DNA from: an uncultured Bacteroidales bacterium | GTDB taxonomy: Bacteria > Bacteroidota > Bacteroidia > Bacteroidales > UBA932 | NCBI GenBank assembly: GCA_946617545.1 | Contig: CAMOKK010000003.1 | Span: 1 to 23,916, forward strand | DNA: 23,916 nucleotides | Direction of reading: 5' to 3' | Shown: positions 22,852 to 23,916 of the stretch, one piece after another | Layout: every line of letters starts with the position of its first letter | Position numbering within the stretch: the first letter of the stretch is position 1 | The notes under the pieces: generated by a model | The model's input: the letters and a program-made list of their open reading frames with translations, nothing else | The model's database searches: none | Told to the model about the DNA's origin: nothing | Translations under genes and position numbers: made by a program

Positions 22852-23916
22852 ATGGACAAGAATTCGATCATCGGCTTTGTCCTGATAGCCCTTATCATGA
22901 TGGGCTTCATGGGGTATCAGGCGCGTCAGCAAAGAAAGCAGCAGGCCTATCAGGCCCAGTTGGATTCCATCGCCGCCGCCGAGGCTTATGCCCAGTGGCA
23001 GCAGGACAGCATCTGGCGGGCCGAGCATCCCCAGGAGGCCGCCAAGGCCGATTCGCTTTCGCAGCAGAGCGTCGCGCCCGTGGCTCCCGTTTATTCCGAC
23101 TCCCTGCTGAATCTGGCTGCCCGTGCCGAGGAAAAGCTCATCACCCTGTCCAACGAGAAGTTGGAGGTGGTGTTCACCACCCGGGGCGCCCAGCCTTATT
23201 CCGTGATGGTGAAGGATTATTTCACCTATGAGAAGGACCCGGTATACCTGCTTCAGGCCGGTAAGTCGGAACTGGGTTATGTGGTGTATGCCCCGTCGGC
23301 CATTGACACGCGCAAATTCACCTTCCAGTACATTCCGGAGGCTTCTTCGGACAGCACGGTGGTGATGCGCCTGGCCCTGCAGGAAGGCGGTTACATAGAG
23401 CAGAAGTACACCCTTTTGAAGGATTCCTATTCTGTCAACGAAACGCTCACGCTGGTGAATCTTCCGTTCCAGCGTTCTTCCGGCAGCGTGGATGTCTATT
23501 TTGACGCCACCTTGCCCCGGATGGAGAAGGGCTACAAGAACGAGACGCAGTACTCCCGCCTGAACTACTATTTCCCGGACGACAACAAGCCCGCCAATAT
23601 TGGCAACGGCCGCAAGGGTGAGAAGCGTTTCTCCAACAACATCGAGTGGTTCGCCTTCCAGCAGCAGTTCTTCAGCGCCATCATGCGTGCGCCTCAGAAC
23701 TTCACTTTCGGAGACTTCGCCATCGACTTTGTTCCCAAGGAGGATGCCTCCCACGACCTCATGAACTGCCATGCCGCCATGCGTTCGGCCGTGAATACGC
23801 CCCGCGGCACCAGCGAGGTGGTCCTTCCCTTCGAGTTCTACTTCGGCCCCAACGACTATAAGGGCCTGAAGGCGTACAACCACGCCTATGAGAAGGTGAT
23901 TCCGCTGGGTGGTAAG
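22852..23916 (+). CDS. yidC: Membrane protein insertase YidC (3'-truncated by window)
   Basis: YidC/Oxa1 insertase places proteins into the inner membrane, alone or with SecYEG. The 355 visible codons stay open to the window end. They encode the first membrane helix (SIIGFVLIALIMMGFMGYQ, about 5-23), a Gln/Ala-rich coiled linker, and the large periplasmic beta-supersandwich P1 domain (LITLSNEKLEVVFTTRGAQP, about 85-104, through EVVLPFEFYFGPNDYKGL). The conserved five-helix insertase core lies beyond the window; Bacteroidota YidC proteins are around 600 residues. The ATG follows AGGAGTAGCCT, 3 bp after the DUF349 stop. Confidence 0.94.
   Translation, partial: MDKNSIIGFVLIALIMMGFMGYQARQQRKQQAYQAQLDSIAAAEAYAQWQQDSIWRAEHPQEAAKADSLSQQSVAPVAPVYSDSLLNLAARAEEKLITLSNEKLEVVFTTRGAQPYSVMVKDYFTYEKDPVYLLQAGKSELGYVVYAPSAIDTRKFTFQYIPEASSDSTVVMRLALQEGGYIEQKYTLLKDSYSVNETLTLVNLPFQRSSGSVDVYFDATLPRMEKGYKNETQYSRLNYYFPDDNKPANIGNGRKGEKRFSNNIEWFAFQQQFFSAIMRAPQNFTFGDFAIDFVPKEDASHDLMNCHAAMRSAVNTPRGTSEVVLPFEFYFGPNDYKGLKAYNHAYEKVIPLGGK

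Noticed and set aside
1..23916. CRISPR arrays, IS elements, phage genes, tRNA or rRNA genes
   Set aside because: Looked for repeated spacers, transposase or integrase motifs, terminal inverted repeats and cloverleaf patterns; none found.

Overview
The window reads as chromosomal DNA of a GC-rich member of the Bacteroidota, most likely Bacteroidales. Three things point there. Almost every gene boundary carries the Bacteroidota primary-sigma promoter form (TTTG or TTG near -33, about 19 bp spacer, TAnnTTTG near -7) rather than an E. coli-like -35/-10. Shine-Dalgarno sequences are weak or absent. Gene families and arrangements (two-gene 5'-nucleotidase, DUF349 protein beside yidC, TonB-dependent receptor under a TPP riboswitch, double-HhH membrane protein) fit this phylum. 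The species is not identifiable from the sequence alone. I see no IS element, prophage, CRISPR array, tRNA or rRNA.

Layout. 1-3869 (+): the 3' part of an ABC ATPase gene, its ABC-2 permease, then a separately encoded 5'-nucleotidase C-terminal domain and its metallophosphatase partner. 3853-5757 (-): a tightly overlapping operon of a coiled-coil/Pro-Glu-rich protein, rsmI and a helix-hairpin-helix membrane protein. 5760-6371 (+): thymidine kinase, whose promoter interlocks with that of the minus-strand operon. 6394-7419 (-): recA. 7535-12667 (+): yicC, rlmN, a patatin/POTRA/beta-barrel outer-membrane protein, recX and the RNase P RNA, closed by a terminator that also serves pgi arriving from the other side (12725-14062, -). 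14135-16589 (+): an unusual FGE-fold plus sialidase-fold secreted protein and a glutaminyl-peptide cyclotransferase lipoprotein. 16590-18869 (+): a TPP riboswitch and the TonB-dependent receptor it controls. 18904-19081 (+): a promoter and a strong terminator with no protein gene between them, a candidate small RNA. 19073-20281 (-): L-serine dehydratase, divergent from trmD (20349-21029, +), then the DUF349 protein and the start of yidC, which runs off the window.

How the genes work together. Most are housekeeping: RNA processing and modification (rnpB, yicC, rlmN, rsmI, trmD), recombination (recA with its modulator recX about 4.5 kb away), envelope biogenesis (yidC), central metabolism (pgi, sdaA) and nucleotide salvage (tdk, 5'-nucleotidase pair). 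The most informative accessory part is 14.1-19.1 kb. There, a riboswitch allows a substrate prediction (thiamine or a phosphorylated/precursor form) for an otherwise anonymous outer-membrane receptor. An FGE-like domain without its usual cysteines is fused to a sialidase-like propeller. A compact orphan transcription unit may encode a small RNA.
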